Positions 49,989 through 57,947 of a DNA stretch of 64,000 nt are shown here, piece by piece (the stretch's first letter is position 1; each line of letters opens with the position of its first letter). A program made the translations under genes and the position numbers. The notes under the pieces were generated by a model that searched no databases, had not been told where the DNA came from, and saw only the letters and a list, made by a program, of their open reading frames with translations. The stretch is from Mammaliicoccus sciuri (GTDB lineage Bacteria; Bacillota; Bacilli; Staphylococcales; Staphylococcaceae), in NCBI RefSeq assembly GCF_002901825.1, contig NZ_PPQD01000026.1:121236-185235 (forward strand). The letters run 5' to 3'.

Positions 49989-52349
49989 TTATTGCATCGG
50001 TATTTCTTCTAAATCTTTAATCGGTTTTTCATAATAGTCTCTATCTTTTTTGGCGTTAAATCTGTCCGCTTTTTCTACTTTGACTGTAATGTTATAATCT
50101 GGAATCTTAGCGTATTTCTCGTATCTACCTCTAGGTAATAAATAGTTGCCTTCAGGGAAGTAGACTTCAATGTTTCCTTTTAAGATATCTACATATTTTG
50201 CGACACCTTGAAATACGCCGAAACCATTATGCAATACAACACCTTCCCCTTCAGCGATGCTTAATCTATCAGCATCTTCTTTATTCATTAATACATCATA
50301 TCTTCCACCATGGTTAAAGGATTCATAATCACCATATACCATTGAGTTAAATTGTTTACCTCTTCTAGTCGTTAACATGAAATCATCAGGTTGTCTGTTT
50401 AAGTCTGGAATATCTACGCTAATTAAATGACCTTTACCATCTTCAGTTGGACAAATCCCATCTTCACATAACCAAGCGCCCCCCCACTGGAAGACGTCTC
50501 CTTGATTTCTTAAATGTTGGATACCATCATAATCTGGATTTGATTTTGCAATCTCTTCTCTAATAGCTTGACCATCTTTAAAATCAATTAAATGTGCTTG
50601 TTCAGGTTTAACACGTTTAGCTAAATCAATATATATTTGCCATTCTGATCTTGCTTCTTTTATTCTATTTTGATTCCCTTCAATTACTGGTGAGTAGTAA
50701 ACCATGCGTTCTGTTGAAGTAGACGTACCGCCACCATCTTGCTCATAACGTGTCTTCGAAGGTAATACAATAACGGTTTCTTTCGCATCAACTAAAGTAG
50801 ATGTATTTAATATAATATCTTGATGTACTCTAAGTTCTAAGTTTTCTAAAGCTTTTTGTATAAATGTTGGGTCAGGCATTGTTTCTAAGAAATTCCCACC
50901 GGACATGTAATAACATTTAATTTTACGCTCATGATCATCTGGTAACATAATATTTTCCAACGTTACACCGACAGTATCACCTTGCCAATCCGCAATATCA
51001 AATCCCCATAACTTCTCAATACGCTTTTTATTTTCTCCATCAAATGCACCGCCTGGCAATACAAATGGATCACAGCCCATTTCTCCAGTACCTTGCACAC
51101 TAGAATGTCCCCTGAACGGCATTAGACCACTGTGCTTTCTACCTAAGAAACCTCTTAATAAAGCTAAATTACATACTTGAGATATATTATCCGTCGCAAA
51201 CTCATGCATCGTTAATCCTAGTGCCCAGGCAAATACAGCATTTTGGGCATTGGCAAGTTCAAGCGCTAATTTATAAATTTGATCTTTAGAAATACCACTT
51301 GATTGTTCAATGTCTTCCCACGACTGCTTCTCGACTGTTTCTTTAAGTTCTTCATAGTTCGTAACATGTTCCTCAACAAACTTATGGTTAATTGCAGAAC
51401 CGTATGCCTGTTCTTCCATTTCAAACCAGTGTTTCATAATGCCGTGCATAAATGCAATGTCACCACCAATATTGACTTGATAGAATTCGTCTGCGACATT
51501 TGTACCAAATAATGCTGATTCTGCCACAGATGGAATCCAATATTTATCCATTGCTGGTTCCTTATATGGATTGATAACGATGATTTTTGTTCCTTTTTTC
51601 TTTGCTTCAAGCATATATTTAGTTGAAACAGGTGAAGCATTAGATGCTACACTTCCCCAAAACAGTAACACGTCTGTACCTATCCAGTCTTGGTAATTCG
51701 CTGTTGAAGCTCCAACGCCTACTGAACGTTTCATCGCTGTTTTACTAGGTGAATGACATATTCTAGAAGCATTATCGATATTGTTAGCACCTAAATATCT
51801 CGCGACCTTACCTGCAACATAATATGATTCATTCGTAATCCCTCTTGAAGTTAAATAAAATGCATAATTTCTTGGATTCAATGATTTCATTTTTTCAGCT
51901 ATTGTTTGCATCGCTTCTTCCCAAGAAATACGGATAAACTTACGATCACCTTTTCGTCTCATCATTGGATAAGGAATACGACCTAATTGCCTTAATTCTG
52001 TGCTATTATATTTTCTCAATTCATCTATATCTTGATGCAAAATTTCTGGTTTAATTTCTGGCATTGTATTCAATCTTAAAACATTAAATCGTGTTGTACA
52101 CATGTGAGGACCGGTTAAAGTTTGATCACTTAATCCAGATACACCTAATGCACATCCATCACAGACACCTTTAGTGATAATATTTTTAGCGTAATTTAAA
52201 TTATCTTTATTATCCCAAACAATTTTCATTGTATCTCTTATATGTTTAGGCTTTACTTTTCCTAGTCCAAAAGGTATTGGACTCACCCAAAATTCTGGTG
52301 CTGGCTTTAAATCTTTCTTCATAGGACCTTGATGTTTTGTCTTACCCAT
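49989..52349 (-). CDS. FdhF/YdeP-like molybdopterin oxidoreductase alpha subunit
   Basis: 786 residues. Belongs to the TIGR01701-type molybdopterin subunit group (YdeP-like), related to formate dehydrogenase H. Features: C63-x2-C66 (CDGC) and C84, a reduced iron-sulfur motif at the N-terminus; C198 in SRICHSPS at the place of the selenocysteine/cysteine molybdenum ligand; C-terminal dinucleotide-binding domain with NHGGRYDVLMNKEDADRL. No partner iron-sulfur or NAD subunit nearby. Formate as substrate is not shown; E. coli YdeP is linked to acid resistance. fdhD is divergent next door. Confidence 0.82.
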   Translation of the reverse strand: MGKTKHQGPMKKDLKPAPEFWVSPIPFGLGKVKPKHIRDTMKIVWDNKDNLNYAKNIITKGVCDGCALGVSGLSDQTLTGPHMCTTRFNVLRLNTMPEIKPEILHQDIDELRKYNSTELRQLGRIPYPMMRRKGDRKFIRISWEEAMQTIAEKMKSLNPRNYAFYLTSRGITNESYYVAGKVARYLGANNIDNASRICHSPSKTAMKRSVGVGASTANYQDWIGTDVLLFWGSVASNASPVSTKYMLEAKKKGTKIIVINPYKEPAMDKYWIPSVAESALFGTNVADEFYQVNIGGDIAFMHGIMKHWFEMEEQAYGSAINHKFVEEHVTNYEELKETVEKQSWEDIEQSSGISKDQIYKLALELANAQNAVFAWALGLTMHEFATDNISQVCNLALLRGFLGRKHSGLMPFRGHSSVQGTGEMGCDPFVLPGGAFDGENKKRIEKLWGFDIADWQGDTVGVTLENIMLPDDHERKIKCYYMSGGNFLETMPDPTFIQKALENLELRVHQDIILNTSTLVDAKETVIVLPSKTRYEQDGGGTSTSTERMVYYSPVIEGNQNRIKEARSEWQIYIDLAKRVKPEQAHLIDFKDGQAIREEIAKSNPDYDGIQHLRNQGDVFQWGGAWLCEDGICPTEDGKGHLISVDIPDLNRQPDDFMLTTRRGKQFNSMVYGDYESFNHGGRYDVLMNKEDADRLSIAEGEGVVLHNGFGVFQGVAKYVDILKGNIEVYFPEGNYLLPRGRYEKYAKIPDYNITVKVEKADRFNAKKDRDYYEKPIKDLEEIPMQ

Positions 52350-52403
52350 ATTTAACCCTCCATGATTTCACTTACATTTATTATATGAAATCACAATATA
52401 TTT

Positions 52404-52417
52404 TGAAAGTGCTTTCA
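52404..52417. promoter_or_regulatory. cre-like site between the fdhF-like gene and fdhD
   Basis: TGAAAGTGCTTTCA, one base off the ideal cre TGAAAGCGCTTTCA. On the minus strand it overlaps a candidate -35 (TTTCAA, spacer 17, TATAAT) for the fdhF-like gene, which would fit CcpA repression. Confidence 0.55.
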
Positions 52418-52483
52418 CTTTATTATTCATAGGTTACAAAGTAAAATAAACCTATTAAACAATTATTTAAATGGGGAATCATT

Positions 52484-53278
52484 ATGAAGCAAAATATGAC
52501 TTACAATCTTCCAATATTAAAATACCAAAATGATCAATTTATAGAGACAACGGATAGCTACGCAACAGAATTTCCTATTACGATTATTATAAATGGAGAA
52601 GAATTTGCAACAATCGTTTGTTCACCTAAACATTTAGAAGAACTCGTGCTCGGCTTTATTGCATCTGAAGGAGTTATTAAGAAGAAATCTGAAATTAAAT
52701 CTATTTCAATAGATGATTCTAAAGGTTTTGCTCATGTAGAGCTCACAAAAGAAATTGATATCAATTTCAAAAAAAATACACAACGCATGATTTCGTCGTG
52801 TTGTGGTAAAAGTAGAGCTTTCTATTTTAATAACGATGCCGTAACAGCTAAAGTGTCACAATCTAAAATAAACATTACACCTCAACAAATTATAACTATG
52901 ATGGATAAACTACATGAAGAAAGTAAGATTTTCAAAGAAACAGGTGGTTTGCATAATGCTGCAATAAGTGATGGAGATGACTTTTATTTGCATCGATCTG
53001 ATATTGGTAGACATAACGCATTAGATAAATTATATGGTTATTGTATAGAACATGACATTCCAATCAGAAATAAAGTACTCATTTTTAGTGGAAGAATTTC
53101 CTCGGAAATATTAATCAAAGCATCTAAAATTGGTGTCGGCATCATCTTGTCTAAATCAGCACCAACTAACTTAGCAATTGGATTAGCACATGATTTAAAT
53201 ATAACGGCAGTTGGATTTATAAGAGATGGCAGCTTTAATGTATATAGCCACACTTATAGAATACAAAATGAATCCTAA
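52484..53278 (+). CDS. fdhD: FdhD sulfurtransferase for formate dehydrogenase-type enzymes
   Basis: 264 residues. Transfers sulfur from a cysteine desulfurase to the molybdenum of FdhF-type enzymes. Catalytic cysteines C106 and C107 in ISSCCGKSR; FKETGGLHNAAI near 145-156 and DIGRHNALDKLYG near 168-180 are the strongest family blocks. Divergent from the FdhF-like gene it is expected to serve. GGGGAAT ribosome binding site before the ATG. Confidence 0.95.
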   Translation: MKQNMTYNLPILKYQNDQFIETTDSYATEFPITIIINGEEFATIVCSPKHLEELVLGFIASEGVIKKKSEIKSISIDDSKGFAHVELTKEIDINFKKNTQRMISSCCGKSRAFYFNNDAVTAKVSQSKINITPQQIITMMDKLHEESKIFKETGGLHNAAISDGDDFYLHRSDIGRHNALDKLYGYCIEHDIPIRNKVLIFSGRISSEILIKASKIGVGIILSKSAPTNLAIGLAHDLNITAVGFIRDGSFNVYSHTYRIQNES

Positions 53279-53286
53279 CAATAAAT

Positions 53287-53326
53287 AAACAGGTTGAGAC
53301 ATCATTTGCTGTCTCACCTGTTTTTA
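53287..53326. terminator. bidirectional intrinsic terminator
   Basis: AACAGGTTGAGACA and TGTCTCACCTGTT pair with one mismatch, T-run TTTTTATTT after it; serves fdhD and the convergent GNAT gene. Confidence 0.88.
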
Positions 53327-54070
53327 TTTGTATTCTTTTAACGTTTCAAATTGAAATCCACTATAAATATAACCTTGTCTTTTATACATATCTTTAGCTG
53401 TATCTTCACCATCTGCTACTAGAATAATCGGTTTATCTTTAGCGATTTCTGCTACGAAGGCTTGCATTTTCGTTCCTATACCTAACCTTCTATATATTTC
53501 TCGAACACCAAAGCTATCTAATTCTACATATTTCTCATTCATCCATATAAGCAACATACCTGCAGGCTTACCTTTATAATAAGATAATACTTGAATCGGA
53601 TTATCACTATGTAATTGTTCTTTATTTAATTCAACTTTAAGATCTGCATAGTCTTTGCCATATGCTTCATCTTGTTCATATGATACGTTCAAGAAATCAA
53701 CAATGTTATCCTCATTCGTTAGAACAACTTCAACCTCTTGATTGTCATCACTTTCAAAGTTCTTCTCAGCATTGATATATAATTCTAACCAACCTGTTTC
53801 ATAACCTTGTAATTTCAAATATTCTCTTAATTCAATATCGATTGTTTCATTTTCAGGAAAGACAAATTTAAGAAAAGGCTGATTATTTTTTTGATGGATT
53901 TCTTTCAACATTGCTTCATCTGCTTTAAACGTATCTAAGTCTGGCATTTCTTTATATACAATTTTGTTAGAATCATACTGAATACGTTTATCCAATGTTT
54001 GATAATGTATATATCTATTTGTTTCAGTCAAAACCTTTCCATCTGTTTCTATATCTTTAAATGAAACCAT
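53324..54070 (-). CDS. GNAT-family acetyltransferase
   Basis: 248 residues. C-terminal GNAT domain with VREIYRRLGIGTKMQAFV (R-R-x-G-I-G acetyl-CoA loop, near 190-207) and the ADGEDTAKDMYKRQGYIYSG strand-helix-strand that ends the fold. The N-terminal 120 residues are a second, divergent domain. Substrate unknown. It lies 14 bases after bioY in the same direction and may be in its operon, under biotin control. Confidence 0.8.
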   Translation of the reverse strand: MVSFKDIETDGKVLTETNRYIHYQTLDKRIQYDSNKIVYKEMPDLDTFKADEAMLKEIHQKNNQPFLKFVFPENETIDIELREYLKLQGYETGWLELYINAEKNFESDDNQEVEVVLTNEDNIVDFLNVSYEQDEAYGKDYADLKVELNKEQLHSDNPIQVLSYYKGKPAGMLLIWMNEKYVELDSFGVREIYRRLGIGTKMQAFVAEIAKDKPIILVADGEDTAKDMYKRQGYIYSGFQFETLKEYK

Positions 54071-54084
54071 CGTTATTCACCTCA

Positions 54085-54645
54085 TTAAGTATTTCTTAAT
54101 CGTTTTATTTCGGGTACATTCTTCAAGCTAAATAATAACATAGTTGCTAATATTGCTTTAACAATATCACCTGGTAAAAACGTTGCTGCTAATATGTATC
54201 TTTTAGCGATTGAAATATTCATAAACTCACCCATCACAAATCCGCCAATTAAATTGAGTAATAGAACTCCAATCACAATATTAATTGTTAACGCATATGT
54301 AAACGAGATCTCTTTCCACTTTCTATCTATAAAGAATCCAATTAGAAATGCAACAACTGGGTAGCCAAATAAATAACCAGCAGATGGTCCAAAGAATACA
54401 CCTAGTCCGCCTCTACCACCTGATAATAATGGCAGTCCTGTTGCAACAAGTAATAAGAAGATGATAACACTTAATGTACCTCTTTTATATCCTAATAAAC
54501 ATCCCGCTAATATGATACCAATATTTTGTAGAACGATTGGTACCGGCATAAATGGTAATGGAATTGGTGGTATAAATGCTAATACTGAAATAAAAGCAGT
54601 AAACATTGCTATAATAACGATATCTTTAGTTTTCAAATTTTTCAC
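54085..54645 (-). CDS. bioY: biotin transporter BioY (ECF substrate-binding subunit)
   Basis: 186 residues, six membrane segments. AFIPPIPLPFMPVPIVLQNIGIILAG-type start and GRGGLGVFFGPSAGYLFGYPVVAF near 77-100 are the BioY signature blocks. Works with the shared ECF energy-coupling module (EcfA/A'/T), which is not in this window. Transcribed from a promoter fully covered by a BirA operator. Confidence 0.96.
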   Translation of the reverse strand: MKNLKTKDIVIIAMFTAFISVLAFIPPIPLPFMPVPIVLQNIGIILAGCLLGYKRGTLSVIIFLLLVATGLPLLSGGRGGLGVFFGPSAGYLFGYPVVAFLIGFFIDRKWKEISFTYALTINIVIGVLLLNLIGGFVMGEFMNISIAKRYILAATFLPGDIVKAILATMLLFSLKNVPEIKRLRNT

Positions 54646-54665
54646 TCCTAATATAAGATAACGAT

Positions 54666-54707
54666 ATTATACCACATTGTTAACCAATGTAAATTATAAG
54701 TTAACAA
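54666..54707 (-). promoter_or_regulatory. bioY promoter covered by a BirA operator
   Basis: Minus strand: -35 TTTACA (54688-54693), 16 bases, -10 TATAAT (54666-54671). Perfect inverted half-sites TTGTTAAC at 54677-54684 and GTTAACAA at 54700-54707, 15 bases apart, the layout of Gram-positive BirA boxes. Predicts repression when biotin is plentiful. Confidence 0.9.
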
Positions 54708-54712
54708 TTATT

Positions 54713-55567
54713 TTATAAACTAGAAATCGCACCATATAAAGCTGAATCATTTCCCTTTGAAGTGACTTCAATTTTGGCATGACCATAATCAGTTGGTAAA
54801 TAATCATCGATAAATGGTTCTATCAATGATAATAGTCTTACTTCTTGTTGAGAAATTCCTCCTCCAATAAGTATAATTTCTGGATCAAACATAATTTGTA
54901 CTTGCGCAATACCTTCTGCTACATGCTTAGCCCATTGATAAAGGATATCTTGAGCTTTTTCATCATTTTGATACGCTAAATCAAACAACTTCTCGACTTG
55001 CACATCTTCTTTATAATTGGCACTGATTAATCTTTTTAAAGCGGTTGTTGAACCCCTATCCTCATATGTTGTATTCGTTTCTTTGTCATATAATAAATAG
55101 CCTATTTCGCATGCTCTATACTTTTCACCTTCTAATAATTGATTTTCATAATATGCGCCACCTATACCCGTACCAATCGTCATTAAAAATATCGATTTAA
55201 CTTCTCTATCAAATGTTAACAATTCACCAAGTAACGCGCATGATACATCGTTATTAACTGCTACATTACTAGCTATATCTGCTAATGATTGTTTAAAATT
55301 TGTACCATTATAATATGGTATCGTCGGACTAGCATATGTAATTTCACCTTTATGTGAATCAACGACACCTGCAGTAGAAATACCAACTTCAGGTTTATTT
55401 AAGTTAAATTCTTTTGTATATGATTCCACGATCTCTTTAACCGCTTCAACTATACCCCCATCTTTATTATGTGGTGTTTCAATTTTTTGATAACTATGTA
55501 TTGTGTGGTGGTTATCAATTGCACCAGCTTTAATAAATGTGCCACCTATATCAATTGCAATTTTCAT
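54713..55567 (-). CDS. nanK: ROK-family kinase, probable N-acetylmannosamine kinase
   Basis: 284 residues. N-terminal DIGGTFIKAG (6-15) binds ATP, NNDVSCALLGE near 104-114 and GTGIGGAYYENQL near 132-144 are ROK blocks; the zinc CxCGxxGCxE motif is missing and replaced by ACEIGYLLYDKE, as in other staphylococcal NanK. Phosphorylates N-acetylmannosamine released by NanA. Downstream of the two GntR genes (spacing 9 bases), so in their operon rather than with nanA-nanT. Confidence 0.85.
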   Translation of the reverse strand: MKIAIDIGGTFIKAGAIDNHHTIHSYQKIETPHNKDGGIVEAVKEIVESYTKEFNLNKPEVGISTAGVVDSHKGEITYASPTIPYYNGTNFKQSLADIASNVAVNNDVSCALLGELLTFDREVKSIFLMTIGTGIGGAYYENQLLEGEKYRACEIGYLLYDKETNTTYEDRGSTTALKRLISANYKEDVQVEKLFDLAYQNDEKAQDILYQWAKHVAEGIAQVQIMFDPEIILIGGGISQQEVRLLSLIEPFIDDYLPTDYGHAKIEVTSKGNDSALYGAISSL

Positions 55568-55576
55568 AATATCCTC

Positions 55577-56218
55577 CTAAATAGACAAATGTGTCGTCAT
55601 AAGTTCTTTAGCTAATTGAACATCTTTATTGGCAATTGCTTCGATAATTTTCCTATGCATTTCATTCGTTTGAATATAATTAATTTCTTTCCCTTCTTCT
55701 TCAATATGATAGAAGTATGACTGAATAACAGAGCTTAATTGTTCGAATAATACATTGCCTGTAGAGCTTAGTAAAGTTTGATGAAATGCTTTATCATTCT
55801 CATAATGATTGATAACATCTTCATTTACAATTGCTTTTAATTCAGTGATATCCTTATCTAATTTAACGATTTCTTCAATAGCTGCACATTCAAAAATAAT
55901 TCTCAATGACAGTAAATCATTTTTTGAACCATTTGCGACTTGGAAACTAAATAGAAATCCTTCAACTAAACTAGAGATATCCGGTGCTTTGATAACCGTT
56001 CCTCTTCCTTGAACTGTCTCGATCACACCTGTATGTTCCAGATAACTCAAAGCTTCTCTTACAACTGAACGACTCACGCCATACATTTCAGTAAAAGCAC
56101 GCTCTGTCGGTAAGCGATCCCCTTCTGTCATGCCATTATCCAAAATATATTGTTTAATTTCTTGTAATACTTGCGACTTCAAACTTTGGACTTCAATCTT
56201 ATCTAATTTACCCATCAT
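55577..56218 (-). CDS. GntR/FadR-type regulator, first paralogue
   Basis: 213 residues: winged HTH (LKSQVLQEIKQYILDNGMTEGDRLPTERAFTEMYGVSRSVVREALSYLEHTGVIETVQGRGTVI) and a C-terminal FCD ligand-binding domain (about 90-213). Starts at ATG 56218, overlapping the stop of the neighbouring GntR gene by four bases (ATGA). About the same length and plan as that neighbour. A metabolite-binding repressor; the local pathway suggests sialic acid or ManNAc. Confidence 0.88.
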   Translation of the reverse strand: MMGKLDKIEVQSLKSQVLQEIKQYILDNGMTEGDRLPTERAFTEMYGVSRSVVREALSYLEHTGVIETVQGRGTVIKAPDISSLVEGFLFSFQVANGSKNDLLSLRIIFECAAIEEIVKLDKDITELKAIVNEDVINHYENDKAFHQTLLSSTGNVLFEQLSSVIQSYFYHIEEEGKEINYIQTNEMHRKIIEAIANKDVQLAKELMTTHLSI

Positions 56219-56898
56219 TTTTGCTCCAATTCTTCTATCCACTCAACGACTCTAGACAGATGTTTATTAATAATGTCATGTGCTAAAGTTAAATTTTGTT
56301 TCTCAATTGCTTCTATTAAATCAGCATGTTCTTTGTAAGATTTTTCTATGTCTTCTTTATCAACGATTTGATTAAACTGGTTCTTATCGAAATACTCTTT
56401 AATAACTTTACTCATCGTGATTAATGTTTGATTTTCAGTAAAGATAATAATCGTTTCATGAAAAGCTGAATCATAATGTGCAAATTTTTGAGATTTGTTA
56501 AAAGACTCATAATAAATATCATTCAAATCTCTTAGTTTATTCGCATCGATCACGATTTTATTTTCTATTAAAAGACGTATCGCACCGAGTTCTAATATTT
56601 TACGCACTTCAAGTAATTCTTTAATTTTAAAACCATGTACTTTCATATGCGACTCAAAAAGCATTGATAAATGTTTATTCTTCTCTGTTATAAACATGCC
56701 ACTTCCTGATTTAACTTGAATGAGACCACTTTGTTGTAAACGACTAATCGCTTCTCTCACAACTGTGCGACTCACCCCTAATTGTTCGACAAGCATTTTC
56801 TCTGAAGGTAGTTTATCTCCATTATCAAATTGATGTTCTGCTATATATTCTTTTAATTTTTCAACAGCTACATCAACGAGTGATGTTCGTTTCATCAT
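56215..56898 (-). CDS. GntR/FadR-type regulator, second paralogue
   Basis: 227 residues with an N-terminal winged HTH (KLPSEKMLVEQLGVSRTVVREAISRLQQSGLIQVKSGSGMFI) and FCD domain (about 85-225). First gene of its operon, AGGAGGT before ATG 56898, divergent from nanA. The two adjacent GntR/FCD proteins are diverged throughout, so they are old paralogues, not a recent duplication. S. aureus uses an RpiR-type NanR for this pathway instead. Confidence 0.88.
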   Translation of the reverse strand: MMKRTSLVDVAVEKLKEYIAEHQFDNGDKLPSEKMLVEQLGVSRTVVREAISRLQQSGLIQVKSGSGMFITEKNKHLSMLFESHMKVHGFKIKELLEVRKILELGAIRLLIENKIVIDANKLRDLNDIYYESFNKSQKFAHYDSAFHETIIIFTENQTLITMSKVIKEYFDKNQFNQIVDKEDIEKSYKEHADLIEAIEKQNLTLAHDIINKHLSRVVEWIEELEQK

Positions 56899-56959
56899 TT
56901 TACCTACCTCCTCTTAATTATTTATTTTATCATAAGTGATGTATCAAATAATAAAACGA

Positions 56960-57012
56960 TTGACAGAAGAATATGTATTCGCTTACAATATGATTATAAA
57001 TTGGTCTGACAA
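56960..57012 (+). promoter_or_regulatory. nanA promoter with cre and GntR-type operator
   Basis: -35 TTGACA (56960-56965), 18 bases, -10 TACAAT (56984-56989). A cre-like TGTATTCGCTTACA (56974-56987, one mismatch to TGWAANCGNTNWCA) overlaps the -10. TTGGTCTGACAA at 57001-57012 fits FadR-subfamily operators (TNGTNNNACNA) and lies just past the predicted start of transcription. Predicts CcpA and GntR repression of nanAT. Confidence 0.7.
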
Positions 57013-57047
57013 TATTATCAATTAATAAATATAAGGGAGTTTTTTTA

Positions 57048-57917
57048 ATGAAAGGATTATATTCTGCATTACTAGTGCCATTTGACGAGAAAGGCAATAT
57101 TTTAGAATCAGGTTTAAGACAAATCATTCGCCAAAATATCGATAAACAACAAGTAGATGGTTTATATGTAAATGGTAGTTCAGGTGAAAATTTCTTAATG
57201 AATACTGATCAGAAGAAGAAAGTCTTTGAAATTGTTAAAGACGAAGTAGGATCAGACGCTAAATTAATCGCACAAGTTGGTGCATTAGATTTAAACGAAT
57301 CAATCGAATTAGGTAAATTTGCTACAGAATTAGGTTATGATGCATTATCAGCTGTAACACCATTTTATTACCCATTCAAATTCGAAGAGATCAAGTATTA
57401 CTACAATGCCATCATTGAAGCTACTGGAAATGAAATGATCATTTATTCAATTCCAGCATTAACTGGTGTTAACTTATCTATACAACAATTTGAAGAACTT
57501 TTCGAAAATGAAAAAATTATCGGTATTAAATATACTGCAGCTGACTTCTACTTATTAGAAAGAATTAGAAAAGCGTTCCCAGACAAATTAATACTTTCTG
57601 GCTTTGATGAAATGCTTATTCAAGCAGCTGTTTCAGGTGTAGACGGTGCAATCGGTTCAACTTATAACATCAATGGACAACGTGCTAGACAAATATTTAA
57701 TTTAGCTAAAGAAGGCAAAATTGAACAAGCGTATGAAATTCAACATGAAACAAACGATATTATTGAGCAAGTATTGGCTTTAGGTATTTACCCTACTTTG
57801 AAAGCTGTTCTAAATGAAAATGGCATTGAGGCTGGTACAACTAAACGACCACTCGCGCCATTAGATGAAGCATCACTCAAAAAAGTTAAAGAACTTGTTT
57901 CTAAATACAATTTATAA
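57048..57917 (+). CDS. nanA: N-acetylneuraminate lyase
   Basis: 289 residues, DHDPS/NAL family TIM barrel. Schiff-base lysine K161 in [10 protein letters not shown], catalytic Y133 in [15 protein letters not shown] at 43-47 binds the carboxylate, as in sialic acid aldolases rather than dihydrodipicolinate synthases. Cleaves sialic acid to pyruvate and N-acetylmannosamine. First gene of nanA-nanT; NanK acts on the product. Confidence 0.95.
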   Translation: MKGLYSALLVPFDEKGNILESGLRQIIRQNIDKQQVDGLYVNGSSGENFLMNTDQKKKVFEIVKDEVGSDAKLIAQVGALDLNESIELGKFATELGYDALSAVTPFYYPFKFEEIKYYYNAIIEATGNEMIIYSIPALTGVNLSIQQFEELFENEKIIGIKYTAADFYLLERIRKAFPDKLILSGFDEMLIQAAVSGVDGAIGSTYNINGQRARQIFNLAKEGKIEQAYEIQHETNDIIEQVLALGIYPTLKAVLNENGIEAGTTKRPLAPLDEASLKKVKELVSKYNL

Positions 57918-57947
57918 TTATTTGATGTACAAAGGGGATGCCATATT

